Shown here: positions 54,301 to 63,100 of the stretch, piece by piece
Layout: every line of letters starts with the position of its first letter
Numbering within the stretch: the first letter of the stretch is position 1
Origin: Serinus canaria
Taxonomy: Eukaryota > Chordata > Aves > Passeriformes > Fringillidae
Direction of reading: 5' to 3'
Length of the DNA stretch: 64,000 bases
NCBI RefSeq assembly: GCF_022539315.1
Contig: NC_066332.1
Location: 5,155,158-5,219,157 of the forward strand
Position numbers and translations under genes: made by a program
The notes under the pieces: generated by a model
Databases searched by the model: none
The model's input: the letters and a program-made list of their open reading frames with translations, nothing else
Told to the model about the DNA's origin: nothing

Positions 54301-55033
54301 TATTGACCAGAACGCCTGAACTCACTGCCGGGGGCAATAAAGCCCTCACGGATTCACTGTACCCTCACACCTCTCATGGATTCGTTCTACCCTCATGGAT
54401 CCATTGTACCCTCACGCATTTATTTTACGCTCACACCCCTCATGGATCCATTGTACCCTCACGGATATATTGCACCCCCACACCCCTCACGGATCCATTG
54501 TACCCTCACGGATATATTGCACCCTCACACCCCTCACGGATCCATTGTACCCTCACGGATATATTGCACCCTCACACCCCTCACGGATCCATTGTACCCT
54601 CACGGATATATTGCACCCTCACACCCCTCACGGATCCATTGTACCCTCACGGATATATTGCACCCCCACACCCCTCACGGATCCATTGTACCCTCACGAA
54701 TATATTGCACCCTCACACCCCTCACGGATCCATTGTACCCTCACGGATATATTGCACCCCCACACCCCTCACGGATCCATTGTACCCTCACGGATATATT
54801 GCACCCCCACACCCCTCACGGATTCACTGCACCCTCACACCCCTCACGCAGAGGCCGACATGGATGTACTCCCCCCCTCCCCCCAATACAGATGTACCCA
54901 TACACCCCATAGGGATTTTCCCCACACAAATCCCGCTGAGATGCCCTGCAGCCCCGCTGTGGCCACGGCAGGGCGGCTCTGAGGCCCGGCCGTGCCCTGT
55001 GCTCCCCCCTCAGGCCCTTCCTTACACCTCCAT
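36215..55033 (-). CDS. CRCP: CRCP / RPC9, RNA polymerase III subunit (six coding exons)
   Basis: CRCP (POLR3I/RPC9) is the Rpb4-like stalk subunit of RNA polymerase III. It was also described as the CGRP receptor component. Coding exons in gene order are 55033-55026, 51717-51681, 50421-50323, 48298-48204, 41739-41682 and 36358-36215. All junctions are GT..AG and phases match (2, 0, 0, 2, 0), giving 146 residues against 148 in human. The protein starts MEVKDSNAALLSNFE and continues with the conserved VYQLLTDLKQQRKESGK, TLKYISKTPCRYQSPE, AEKLQLLNHRPVSAVEIQL and MVEESEERLTEEQIE segments, ending in a divergent acidic tail. No frameshift or missing core segment is seen. It is transcribed away from a tRNA-Gly gene on the same strand and is divergent from the crystallin gene. 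Confidence 0.97.
37644..37722 (+). mobile_element. CR1 LINE 3' end remnant (plus orientation)
   Basis: Shows the phrases CAGGTCTCTCCCAGCCCAAA, CTATTCTGGGATTGTGATTC and CATGATC typical of a CR1 3' terminus. Short and heavily truncated. Confidence 0.75.
39229..39298. repeat. 24-bp tandem repeat, three copies
   Basis: Three near-identical copies of AAGTTTGGGGTGTTTCTGAC followed by CAA, in the last CRCP intron. Confidence 0.85.
40554..40616. repeat. 62-bp repeat, copy flanking CRCP exon 5 on one side
   Basis: TTCTCCAAGGTA, then AAATACATTTTTAAA, GCACAAAAT and ATCTGCTTTTCCA. It matches 42221-42282 in the same orientation with few changes. The pair brackets the 58-nt CRCP exon at 41682-41739. Confidence 0.8.
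41682..41739 (-). CDS. CRCP: CRCP fifth coding exon (58 nt)
   Basis: One base completing Lys80, then 19 codons reading AEKLQLLNHRPVSAVEIQL, between acceptor TACCAG and donor GTGAGT. This is the best conserved part of the family. Confidence 0.96.
42221..42282. repeat. 62-bp repeat, partner copy
   Basis: Same orientation as 40554-40616; about 1.67 kb separates them. No target-site duplication is evident. Confidence 0.8.
42402..42590. repeat. 31-bp tandem repeat, about six copies
   Basis: Unit close to GCATATTTAAATTGATTCTG plus GAGGGTTTAAA. Inner copies are nearly identical; outer copies carry point changes. In CRCP intron 4. Confidence 0.9.
43457..43481. repeat. CCT trinucleotide microsatellite
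   Basis: About seven TCC/CCT units in a row, in CRCP intron 4. Confidence 0.85.
44460..44755. repeat. 33/39-bp minisatellite, about eight copies
   Basis: Unit ACCCCACAAACTGACTGCTG plus GGACCAGGCTCTG, 33 bp, with some copies having 6 extra bases. Because 33 and 39 are multiples of three, the array stays open on the minus strand as an 11/13-residue peptide repeat (SLVPAVSLWGQ). It is intronic in CRCP with no supporting splice sites, so I call it a repeat and not an exon. Confidence 0.9.
48204..48298 (-). CDS. CRCP: CRCP fourth coding exon (95 nt)
   Basis: Acceptor CTTGCAG, then 31 codons beginning TLKYISKTPCRYQSPE and ending KDHKLT plus two bases of the next Lys, and donor GTAAGT. Conserved helix segment of the Rpb4-like fold. 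Confidence 0.96.
48299..50322 (-). other. CRCP: CRCP third intron
   Basis: 2.0 kb of AT-rich intron. Nothing else recognised beyond a short TTAATTA-rich stretch at about 48325-48385. Confidence 0.8.
50323..50421 (-). CDS. CRCP: CRCP third coding exon (99 nt)
   Basis: 33 codons from VYQLLTDLKQQRKESGK to NLNTIMYE between acceptor TCTTTAG and donor GTGAGC. The apparent Met start one codon in is not a real start; the frame continues from the preceding exon. Confidence 0.96.
50422..51680 (-). other. CRCP: CRCP second intron
   Basis: 1.26 kb, no further features apart from a T11 run near 51525. Confidence 0.8.
51681..51717 (-). CDS. CRCP: CRCP second coding exon (37 nt)
   Basis: Acceptor CTTTTAG, one base completing Val3, then 12 codons KDSNAALLSNFE, and donor GTAAGT. 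Too short for ORF scanning; identified from the conserved N-terminus. Confidence 0.93.
51718..55025 (-). other. CRCP: CRCP first intron
   Basis: 3.3 kb between the 8-nt coding part of exon 1 and exon 2. It contains the 47-bp minisatellite at 54351-54845, whose right end lies about 180 bp from the exon 1 donor. Confidence 0.8.
54351..54845. repeat. 47-bp minisatellite, about eight copies
   Basis: GGATCCATTGTACCCTCAC recurs every 47 bp (for example 54491 and 54538), alternating with GGATATATTGCACC and CTCACACCCCTCAC, so each unit holds two related halves. The left 90 bp are degenerate copies. Since 47 is not a multiple of three and the unit lacks plus-strand stops, all three plus frames stay open; these are not genes. 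On the CRCP sense strand the array reads GTGAGGG many times. Confidence 0.93.
55026..55033 (-). CDS. CRCP: CRCP first coding exon (start codon)
   Basis: On the minus strand ACAAGATGGAGGT is followed by donor GTAAGG at 55025. ATG at 55033-55031 plus five bases gives Met-Glu and two bases of Val, matching the phase of the 37-nt exon and the family start MEVKD. The 5' UTR extends into the GC-rich region up to about 55130. Confidence 0.9.
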
Positions 55034-55200
55034 CTTGTCCTCCCCGGCGCAGCCTCCCCGAGGATCCTCCCGCTACCCCCGGGCAGCCGCAGCCTGGCGG
55101 GGCACGGCGGGGGAGCAGCGGGCCGAGACCCGGTGAAGCTAAAGGAGGATTTGGCGGCTGCGACGGAAGCGGAAAAGGAAGGAGAAATGAGGAAGTTAAA
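55034..55200 (-). promoter_or_regulatory. CRCP: CRCP promoter and 5' UTR with ETS-type sites
   Basis: GC-rich, TATA-less region directly upstream of the CRCP start. ACGGAAGCGGAA at 55163-55174 carries two ETS-family cores (GGAA), common in housekeeping promoters. The transcription start is not visible and is placed here by inference. Confidence 0.55.
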
Positions 55201-55217
55201 AAAAAGGTAGCGAGGCG

Positions 55218-55228
55218 AAAAAAAAAAA
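55218..55228 (-). terminator. RNA polymerase III terminator of tRNA-Gly
   Basis: A run of eleven T on the minus strand, 7 nt past the 3' end of the tRNA. This is a strong Pol III stop. It lies between the tRNA and CRCP, so Pol III transcription should end before the CRCP start. Confidence 0.9.
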
Positions 55229-55234
55229 GACAAC

Positions 55235-55305
55235 TGCATTGGCCGGGAATCGAACCCGGGCCTCCCGCGTGGCAGGCGAGAATTCTACCACTGAACCACC
55301 AATGC
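55235..55305 (-). tRNA. tRNA-Gly (anticodon GCC)
   Basis: 71 nt including the discriminator A. The acceptor stem GCATTGG pairs with CCAATGC. A-box TGGTTCAGTGG and B-box GGTTCGATTCC are intact. The anticodon loop CTGCCAC gives GCC, read at 55273-55271. There is no intron, and the CCA end is not encoded, as in eukaryotes. The sequence matches the highly conserved vertebrate tRNA-Gly-GCC, and the T-run terminator follows. It points the same way as CRCP and lies about 200 bp upstream of its ATG. Nothing suggests a tRNA-derived SINE. Confidence 0.98.
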
Positions 55306-58300
55306 TAGTGACAATATAGTGGCTGTCGCCATAGCTTTTGTGAGTACACTAGACAGAAACTGGTGTAATTTTTGTCTGAATTCACCCAGATTGGCAATTA
55401 GCCGCTGTTAACTGTGATGAAGGCAAAACAGTATCGCGAAAGTACTTTTAAATAAAATCTTTAACCACGTGCGGAGTGCTGCGAGGCTGAGGGAGTTGTG
55501 TAATACTCCTGTTGTCTGTTAAAGCACCCGTACATGCGTCCATCAAATTCATCAGCCCCGAGCCTTCCCCAGCTGACACTGTGACTCTTTCCCATCTCAA
55601 CCATGTGCTGATAAATTTTCCAAGACCTCTTTTCATCCTCAGTAAAACCAGTGACTCTTCAATGAGTGCAAACAGCTGAAAATCCTCATGGAAAAAGCAA
55701 GGAAAATTACCTGGCCAGGGAAATATTAATTCCTTAATTGTGACATTACATCTCAGGGAAAAATTCATATGCAGACACAGCACCTCGAACTCCCTAAGGA
55801 GTGTTATACAGATATATTTTCTTGCTTGCAGCTGGGATTCAAGATCCTTTTAGGGATTTAGGGAACAGAATGGGTCAGACTTCTGCCAGCCACTGTTTTC
55901 TCCACAACCAAACCAGACAAAATTAAGCTTTTTCTTCTCCTTGGGATGTTGCAAATCCTAAACTAATTCAGATTAACACGAGCAAACTGCAGTGCTTTAG
56001 GAACACTCACCAGGACAGTGGGCAAGGAGCAGCTCCCAGTTTTCCAGAAACTTCCATCACCAGATATAAAAGTGCTGGGCAAAATTTAAAAGCCAACTGC
56101 AAAGGCTTTTCAGCTCTTTTAATTTGAAAACCCCTAAAAAAAGTTTTGGTGAGCATGTGCACCCATCACACACAGATAGAAATTTATTTATACTTCAGAA
56201 TAATTTATTGTGGAATAAAAGAGAGCCAGGAGAGAGGTCTGAGAGCTGCTGGTGTGACTCAGAGCACAGGATGTGATGGATGCTGCCCTTTTTCGTGTCA
56301 GGATTAACTGGCCTTGTAAATTGGCCAAAACTGGCACAGCACAAGCTCTGTGACTGCTCTGCCATGTCCCAAACCCTCCACATGCAGCTGCCTGAGAGAA
56401 GGGAAAGGATGGCAGGTTTCATGTGAAAATAGTGCATTTACAGACAATCAAATTGCAGAGTTTCATTCCAGAAATCTGCTAATCCTTGTCTGCCTCTCAC
56501 CACTCTCTTCAGCTAAGGTTTCAGAACCTTCAGCACAATAATCCTAATCCTTTACATCTTTTTATCTCTCCCCCAGCAGCAAATTATTATATTTATTTCC
56601 ATAATTTCCCTAAAATTTCATTTTCCTGACACATTTTTTCCACTTTTCCCCAAAAAAATTCACTTTCTAGACACATTCTTTCCACCTTTTCCAAAAATTT
56701 CACTTTTCTGACACATTTTTTCCACTCTTTCCCCAAAATTTCACTTTCCTGACACATTTTTTCCACTCTTTCCCCAAAATTTCACTTTCCTGACACATTC
56801 TTTCCACCTTTTCCCTAAAATTTCACTTTCCTGACACGTTTTTCCAATCAGTGCTGCTTTTCCCAACCCACCACAAAGACTCAGTTGGGGATGAAGGAGC
56901 AGGACACAAACACCTCTTCCAACAGCTTTTTTCCCCCTAATAGAAACTTCCTAAACATTTCCCAGTGGAGACAGGAAACCTGGCAGGCTGTAAATACAAA
57001 TCTGGCTCAGCTCCATCTCCAGTGCCACCATGAAAGGGAATAAACACCAAGAGAGAGCCCAGGGGCAGGGGCTGAGGTGAGGAGGTCACTTTGGCTTTAA
57101 CTGCTGCTCTTTAGGTGTTAGACAGTGATGCTACAGCATCCATAGGGAATGCAGACATGGGTTTTTCCAAATGTGCTTAGCATGTCAACATTTGAACATT
57201 GTGATTGTTGCCAGGAAGGCTTGGGGAGAGAGGGGCCTCTATTAACTATTGAAAGCAGGGGGCCCAGGACTTGCTATTGACAGCAGATCTGCAGGGTATT
57301 TGTGTTCTTTGTCATGAAAGATGTTTACTGTGTTCAGCATTTCCCTCAGCACCCTATGGTGGCTATTTTTTCTTTTTTTCCCCCTTTTTTTTTTTTTTTT
57401 GCCTTTTACATTCAAAAATTAGTTAAAAACAAAGTTGGGGTTTTTTGGAACAAAAATATGCCAGCAGGGCTGCGTGGCAGCTGAGCTGACGGTGCGTTTG
57501 CAGGGCACGTTCAGCCCATGGAGCTGTTTTCTATCTCTAAAGCAAAAAGACAGCTAAAAAAGGGATGTTTTTAAAAGAAGGTGCACTGTAGCTGTTTCTG
57601 CCATCCTTTTCCTTCACAGTCCTGTTGTGAAAATTGGAGTTCCAGAGCCACCAAAGCTGCTTTGGAGCTGCATTCCCTCAGCATTGCACTCTTCCAGCAA
57701 AAAAGTGAAATAGTAGAGAGAGACTGATTGATTACAGAAGGACAAATAAAGTTCAGATATTTGAGAACATTCAAATGTATTTAATTAAACTTCCCTGTGC
57801 TGCAGAATTGGCAATTTACTCTCCAGTACTTATTTTCACCTTGAAAAGGGTGGAGCTGGGAATATTGATGTAGGAATGATTTGCCATCCCCTGTGCCAGA
57901 AAGGAAAAATAAGTGGGAGACTTTTCCTTCAGAACTTCCCCAGTATAAACTGTGGGATGAGGATTTTGAAGTTAATCTTTCTTTTTCAAATAAATCACTG
58001 AGAGGTGATGATGGGAAGAGAAGAGAGCCAAACCAGAACAAATGGAGAAGACAGTACTGAAAATGCACTTCAGTTTGCATTAGAAAGTAAATTTTGCATT
58101 GCTGTTTCACTGTTTTCCTCTCAAAAAAGTACAACTCTCCAGATCCAAGCATCCTTAAGAAATCCTGTTTCTTCAATGTTCACTTTTAGGTTGAGGAATT
58201 CTGCTTGTATTTTGTTTGACTTCCACTCTCATGATAATAATATGAATCTACATCCTACATTGATTATTATAGAAAAAACATAATTATTGCTTGTTTGAGC

Positions 58301-59480
58301 TAAAAATAAAGACGTATTCATGATTTCCTAGATACACACTGGGGCAGGAGCTGAACAGAGCACTCCAAGCCAACTAATCCCTGTGAAGTTTGCTAAATCC
58401 ACAATGGCATTGCTAACAGATCCCATGTGGATGGAATATGTCACATGTAATATCAGACAGAGGCTAGCAAAATCTTATTTACACCCACTCACTCTAGTTT
58501 TAAACCCAGTGCTTAATGTTTTCACAACACATTGGCAATCTCCTGAGAAAGCCCAGAGTAAGGACAAGGACACTTTGAAAAGGTGGAAAAGACAAGAAAG
58601 GTGGTAAAAATGAGGGATTTCACAAGAGGAAACAGGACTGCAAAGGGAGTGAGAACTGTTTCAGTTTCCCAGTGGAAAAAGGAAAAGGGGATAAGTTGTA
58701 GAACTGAGAGAACAAGAGTAGAAAAAGAACAAGAGGGTCAGTTTAAGGGAGGGAAATCCAACAAAAACGTGGATGAGAAAGTTGGAATATGTTTCCTGAG
58801 CTCTGTGAGAGGTTTGGACAATGTACATGGAAAAATATTGCACTGCAGGAGCTCACTTGGAGAAAGCAGCAAATATTCAGCTTTCTGTGGAGGGGCTGCA
58901 GAAAATGCTCTGTCTGAGGAGTTAATGAGAAAATCGTGCTGAGCCCCAGCTTTGCTGCTCTAAAAGGTGCCTTGTGCTTTCCATCAGTCACTTCATTCCA
59001 TGATATTCAGGGTGTGATGCATTTAAGATAGAGATATCGCCACAACTCCAAGCCCCACAGCCACTGCCCGAGGCTCTCAGGTGACCCCACAATCTGGGGA
59101 CAGCAGGGGAGCCCCAAATCTGGGTCTGCAGCATCTTTCCAGGTGGGGTGAACACTTTCACCCATGCAGAGATGGGAAACAAGAGGCTCCCATCTATTTT
59201 TTCTGTTTGCTGGGGTAGCAATGGGCACAGAGCACTGGATCAGTTCTGTTTATATTAAAGATTGCTCCTTAGAGGGCTGTGACACAGAGAATTGTGATAT
59301 TCCCAGCAAAGTATTCCAAGGATGTTCCTGACCAGTCTGCAGCTCAGGAGCTACACCGGGTGAGAAGCATCACTCGAGCATCCCTCCCAAGCCTCCCTGT
59401 CCAAAGCACCCCCTATCCCCGAGCCGCAGCGCAGGGGTGGGAAGGGACACGGGGGACACGGGGGGGACCCGAGCGGGGCC
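55306..59480. other. Intergenic region between tRNA/CRCP and the crystallin gene
   Basis: 4.2 kb with no recognised gene. It includes a 41-bp tandem repeat (56600-56845) and a T/C-rich tract near 57370-57402. A stretch around 57175-57215 has closely spaced SOX-like motifs and may be regulatory. Since CRCP and the crystallin gene diverge, their upstream elements probably lie here. Confidence 0.5.
56600..56845. repeat. About 41-bp tandem repeat, six copies
   Basis: CTTTCCTGACACATTTTTTC with TTTCCCCAAAATTTCA recurs at intervals of 40-42 bp (GACACA at about 56628, 56670, 56710 and 56751, and twice more). Copies vary by a few bases. Confidence 0.88.
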
Positions 59481-59570
59481 GGCCCCGGGCACACCCCGCC
59501 CCGGCGGGGCGGGCCGAGCCGCCGGCCCCGAGCCGAGGGCTGTAAAAGCGGGGCAGCGGGGCCGGGGAGC
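59480..59570 (+). promoter_or_regulatory. ASL1: ASL1/delta1-crystallin promoter
   Basis: GC-rich block with inverted GC boxes near 59496-59515 and a TATA-like TGTAAAAG at 59541-59548, about 25-30 bp before the presumed start. A TATA-type element here fits the strong lens promoter of bird delta-crystallin genes. The second base of the TATA core is G instead of A, so it is weaker than consensus. Confidence 0.65.
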
Positions 59571-59608
59571 AGCGAGCCACAGAGCGGCCGGGGTTGCGTG
59601 CGGAGCAG
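59570..59608 (+). other. ASL1: ASL1 non-coding exon 1
   Basis: Runs from the presumed start about 25 bp after the TATA-like box to GCGGAGCAG, followed by donor GTGAGC at 59609. Bird delta-crystallin genes have a short untranslated first exon of this kind. The exact 5' end is inferred. Confidence 0.65.
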
Positions 59609-60005
59609 GTGAGCGGTGCCCGGGGAACCGGCAGCGAACCGGGAGCGGGGCAGGGAGCCGTGCCCCGGGAACCGGGAGCGGGGCAGGGAGCGATGTCCGG
59701 GGTACTGAGAGCGCACCTGGAGCGATGCCCGGGGAATTGGGAGCGCATCGGGAGCGGAGCAGGGAGCGATGCCCGGGGAACTGAGAGCGCACCTGGAGCG
59801 ATGCCCGGGGAATTGGGAGCGCACCGGGAGCGGGGCAGGGGGTGATACCCGGAGAACCGGGAGCGCACCGGGAGTGATGCTCAGGGAACGGGGAGCGCAC
59901 CGGGAGTGATGCTCAGGGAACGGGGAGGGCACAGGGAGTGATGCCCAGGAAACGGGGAGCCCACAGGGAGCGGTGTCCGGGGAACCGGGAGTGCCCCGGG
60001 AGCGC
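59609..60005. repeat. GC-rich minisatellite in ASL1 intron 1
   Basis: About 390 bp of repeats near GAGCGATGCCCGGGGAA and GGGAGCGCACCGGGAGCGG, with units of about 32-40 bp and a higher-order period of about 71 bp in the middle. It begins at the exon 1 donor and ends about 35 bp before exon 2. The long minus-strand frames over it (up to 240 codons) result from the repeat. Confidence 0.9.
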
Positions 60006-60043
60006 GCACGGAGGCAGCTGAGCATCTCCGCGCTGTCCCGCAG

Positions 60044-60106
60044 GTTGCACCAAGTGCCAGGATCGCTGCACAAACGAGCAAAACGTCGTCCGAAATGGCA
60101 GCCGAG
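60044..60106 (+). CDS. ASL1: ASL1 exon 2 (start codon exon)
   Basis: Acceptor CCCGCAG, 51 nt of 5' UTR, then ATG at 60095 and codons for MAAE before donor GTGAGG. The chicken and duck proteins start with the same length and pattern (M-A-x-E-G-D-K). Confidence 0.92.
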
Positions 60107-63100
60107 GTGAGGAGAGCTTGGCTTTGCTGCCGGGCCTTCTCTGCTCCGTTTGGAACGGGTGGGATCATCATCCCTGGGAGGGTTCAGGAAAGGTGTCCGT
60201 GTGGTCCTGAGGGATGTGGGTTAGGGGTGGCCCTGGCAGTGCTGGACTCGCTAATCTTCGAGGTCTTTTCCAAGCTTCATGATTCTGTGAGTGGTTTGCC
60301 CGGGTTTTCAATGGAAAAGGGCACAGCGAACGTCTTTGCTGCAATAATCCACAGTCCCAGCTCTGATCCCGGCAGTGAAGATGTACCTGGACACCTCTTC
60401 CCACCCCAGCCCTTCCCTCCCAGCAGCACCATTCACTCCCTGTCCCCTCTGCCCATCACGAGGTGTCCAGAGAGGAGCTGCAAAACTTTGGTTTTTCTCC
60501 CCATTTCCCACCCCGCGGCAGTTCCTGCGGACTAACCCAGAGCTCCCGCACTCCGAGCCCTCATCCTGCCCCTGCAGGCTCCCTCCTGCCCTTCCCTGCG
60601 CCAATCCTTGGGGAAAGAGCCGCTGCTGCCGCGCTCCCTGCCCGCTGTCCATGGTAGCTCCGCCGCCCGCCCGGCGCCGCGCACCCGCCGAGCCCTTCTG
60701 GGGCTGCTTTGGGGTTTTCTCTTCCCTTGGCATCTCATTCGAACACTTGTAACGCTGAAAGGCACCCAGGCCTCCCTTTCTGCTACCTGCTCCTATGTCG
60801 GTTTTATCCTCTTTTTACGTGACAACCTCGTGGGCTCTGGAGCAGGTTCAAACAATAACTTCAGACACTTTGTAGTTACAGGAGTGGTTTAGAGCGTGTG
60901 GCTTGTGCTGGCCCACAGCTCCTTGTCAGCTGAATATTTCCTTCCAGTCTCCCTAAAAGAGTGGGATTTTTTCACTGTATCCCTGACTCCTTTCTGACTC
61001 CTTTACCTTTTTTTTTTTTTCTTTTTCCCTTTTTGTCAGGAGTCCATCAAAGGGTCAGAGATCAGCAAATGCCTTAAAAGACAGTTCCATACTAGTCTTG
61101 CACCACATGCCCTGATGCTTATTTTCAGAGTCCTGCAGAAGTCAAATATCTTGGAGGATCCCCAAGCCAGACCTGTAACCTCAAAGGCTGAATTCTAGTG
61201 ACAGTGACATGCTCTAATTCCAGGGTTTTGATGGCAGAGACTGAATAAAACCATTCCTGAGATGGTCCTCAGTCTTACACTGATAAGGATGACATGAAGA
61301 TATATCCATAAATCTGTGTCTCTTCATTTCTTGCAGGGGGACAAAATGATGGCAGGAAGGTTTGTGGGGAGCACAGATCCCATCATGGAGATGCTCAGTG
61401 CTTCCATTACTGTTGATCAGAGACTGTCTGAGGTGGACATCCAGGGGAGCATGGCTTATGCCAAAGCCTTGGAGAAGGCTGGAATCCTGTCCAAAACTGA
61501 GCTGGAGAAGATCCTGAGTGGCCTGGAAAAGGTATTTCTTCCCTTCACAGCCTCTCATGTGTGCTGGAATGAATCTTTCCTTACCTGACAGCATCTTGCT
61601 GTTTTAAAGAGTGCCTTTAAATGTCCTCATGTCCTCTTCAGACTGAGGAGTCACTAGGAATCATTTCAGTGGGAAGTAAGAACATCCTTTTCCTGCTGGC
61701 ATGTGGAATTTTGAGTCTGGCTGCCCAGCTTGGCAGGAGGCAATGCATAGGTGTAGGGGGGAAGAGGAGACAGGAGAGCAGTGCTATCATAAAATATCCA
61801 TTGTTGTTGTTCACCCTCCCTGGACAATGCTGAGTCTGTGCAATGTTCTATATGAAAAGTTTTGTGGATGATGTTAAAGAAATCACTGATATTTAACCAC
61901 AATTTTTCCTTGCAATGCTTAAATCCTCCATAACTCTGCAGGGTTATTATGGATAGAGAGGTGAATCCCACCAATAGTATGGAATATCAGGATGCAGGGA
62001 GCCAAAGTTTGCATGAGACTTCTGGGAATGCCAGGAGCTGGGATTTGCTGGGGACACTCACAGCCCCAGGCACAGCAGGGTAACTGTGATGTCTGTGCTG
62101 TTTGCAGATCTCTGAGGAATGGTCCAAGGGAGTCTTTGGTGTGATCCAGACTGATGAGGATATCCACACTGCCAACGAGCGCAGGCTGAAGGTTTGGCTC
62201 CTCCAGCCTCTTGTTCCTGACATTAAGGGCTTGTCCCTCTGTCCCTCTGGGAAATCCCTTTAGAGCTGCTGGCAATGAACCCCTGGGGCACAGCCAAGGG
62301 TCTCCAAGCCCCCCTTTGGGGCACTGTACAAGCCCAGAAGCCAAAGCTGCCCTTCCCCAGAACACATCCCATGGTTACTCACAGGATCCTGGAACTGAGT
62401 CCCTTCCAGGCAGGGAGATGTGCTCCTGTCTGTTTAGAACACAGAGATCCTGACAGAGATCCTGCTCTTGTCCTCAGGAGCTGATTGGAGACGTAGCTGG
62501 GAAGTTGCACACTGGCAGAAGCAGGAATGATCAGGTATGGACAGAATCTTTTTGTTTCTCCTTCTGTATTCCTCTTCTACCTCACTTCAGGAGACCTCAG
62601 CCCAGAGTGACCTCTGGAACTCTTCCTGAAGAGCAAGAAATGGTGACATTACCACAGAAATATGACCAAATGATGAGAAGAAGATATACATTCCCATCAC
62701 ACAGAAGAAGGAGGGGTTTGCCTTGCTGTCACTGCATGTGTGACATTCTTTGTGGCCAATCCCCCCCAGGTTGTGACTGACCTGAAGCTGTTCATGAAGA
62801 ATTCCCTCTCCATCATCTCCACGCACCTCCTGCAGCTCATTAAGACCCTGGTGGAACGTGCTGCCATGTGAGTCCTTTCCCTCAATCCCTGTTTTCCATA
62901 ACTTTGGCATTTTTGGGGCAGGAGACTTTGGTTTGTCCTTTGTCTGACCCCGCTTTTGGGACAGCAGCAGTGTCTCCTGTGCAGGGAGTTAGAGCCAGGC
63001 AGGTTGGGGTAGCCCAGGGGACACAGCAGCCCCTTTTTCTCTAGAGTTCACCTCACAGAAACTTTCCTCATCCCTCAGAGAAACTTTTCTTCATGCCTGG

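Noticed and set aside
54303..55136. Long overlapping plus-strand open frames (178-277 codons)
   Set aside because: They come from the 47-bp minisatellite, which lacks stop codons in all frames; no start context, splice sites or protein family supports a gene.
59351..60073. Minus-strand frame of 240 codons over the crystallin promoter and intron 1
   Set aside because: It is read through the GC-rich minisatellite antisense to ASL1 exon 1; Arg/Pro/Ser/Ala repeats only.
61621..61833. 70-codon frame in crystallin intron 3 as an extra exon
   Set aside because: Exons 3 and 4 join in frame without it; the region instead carries the enhancer-like core.
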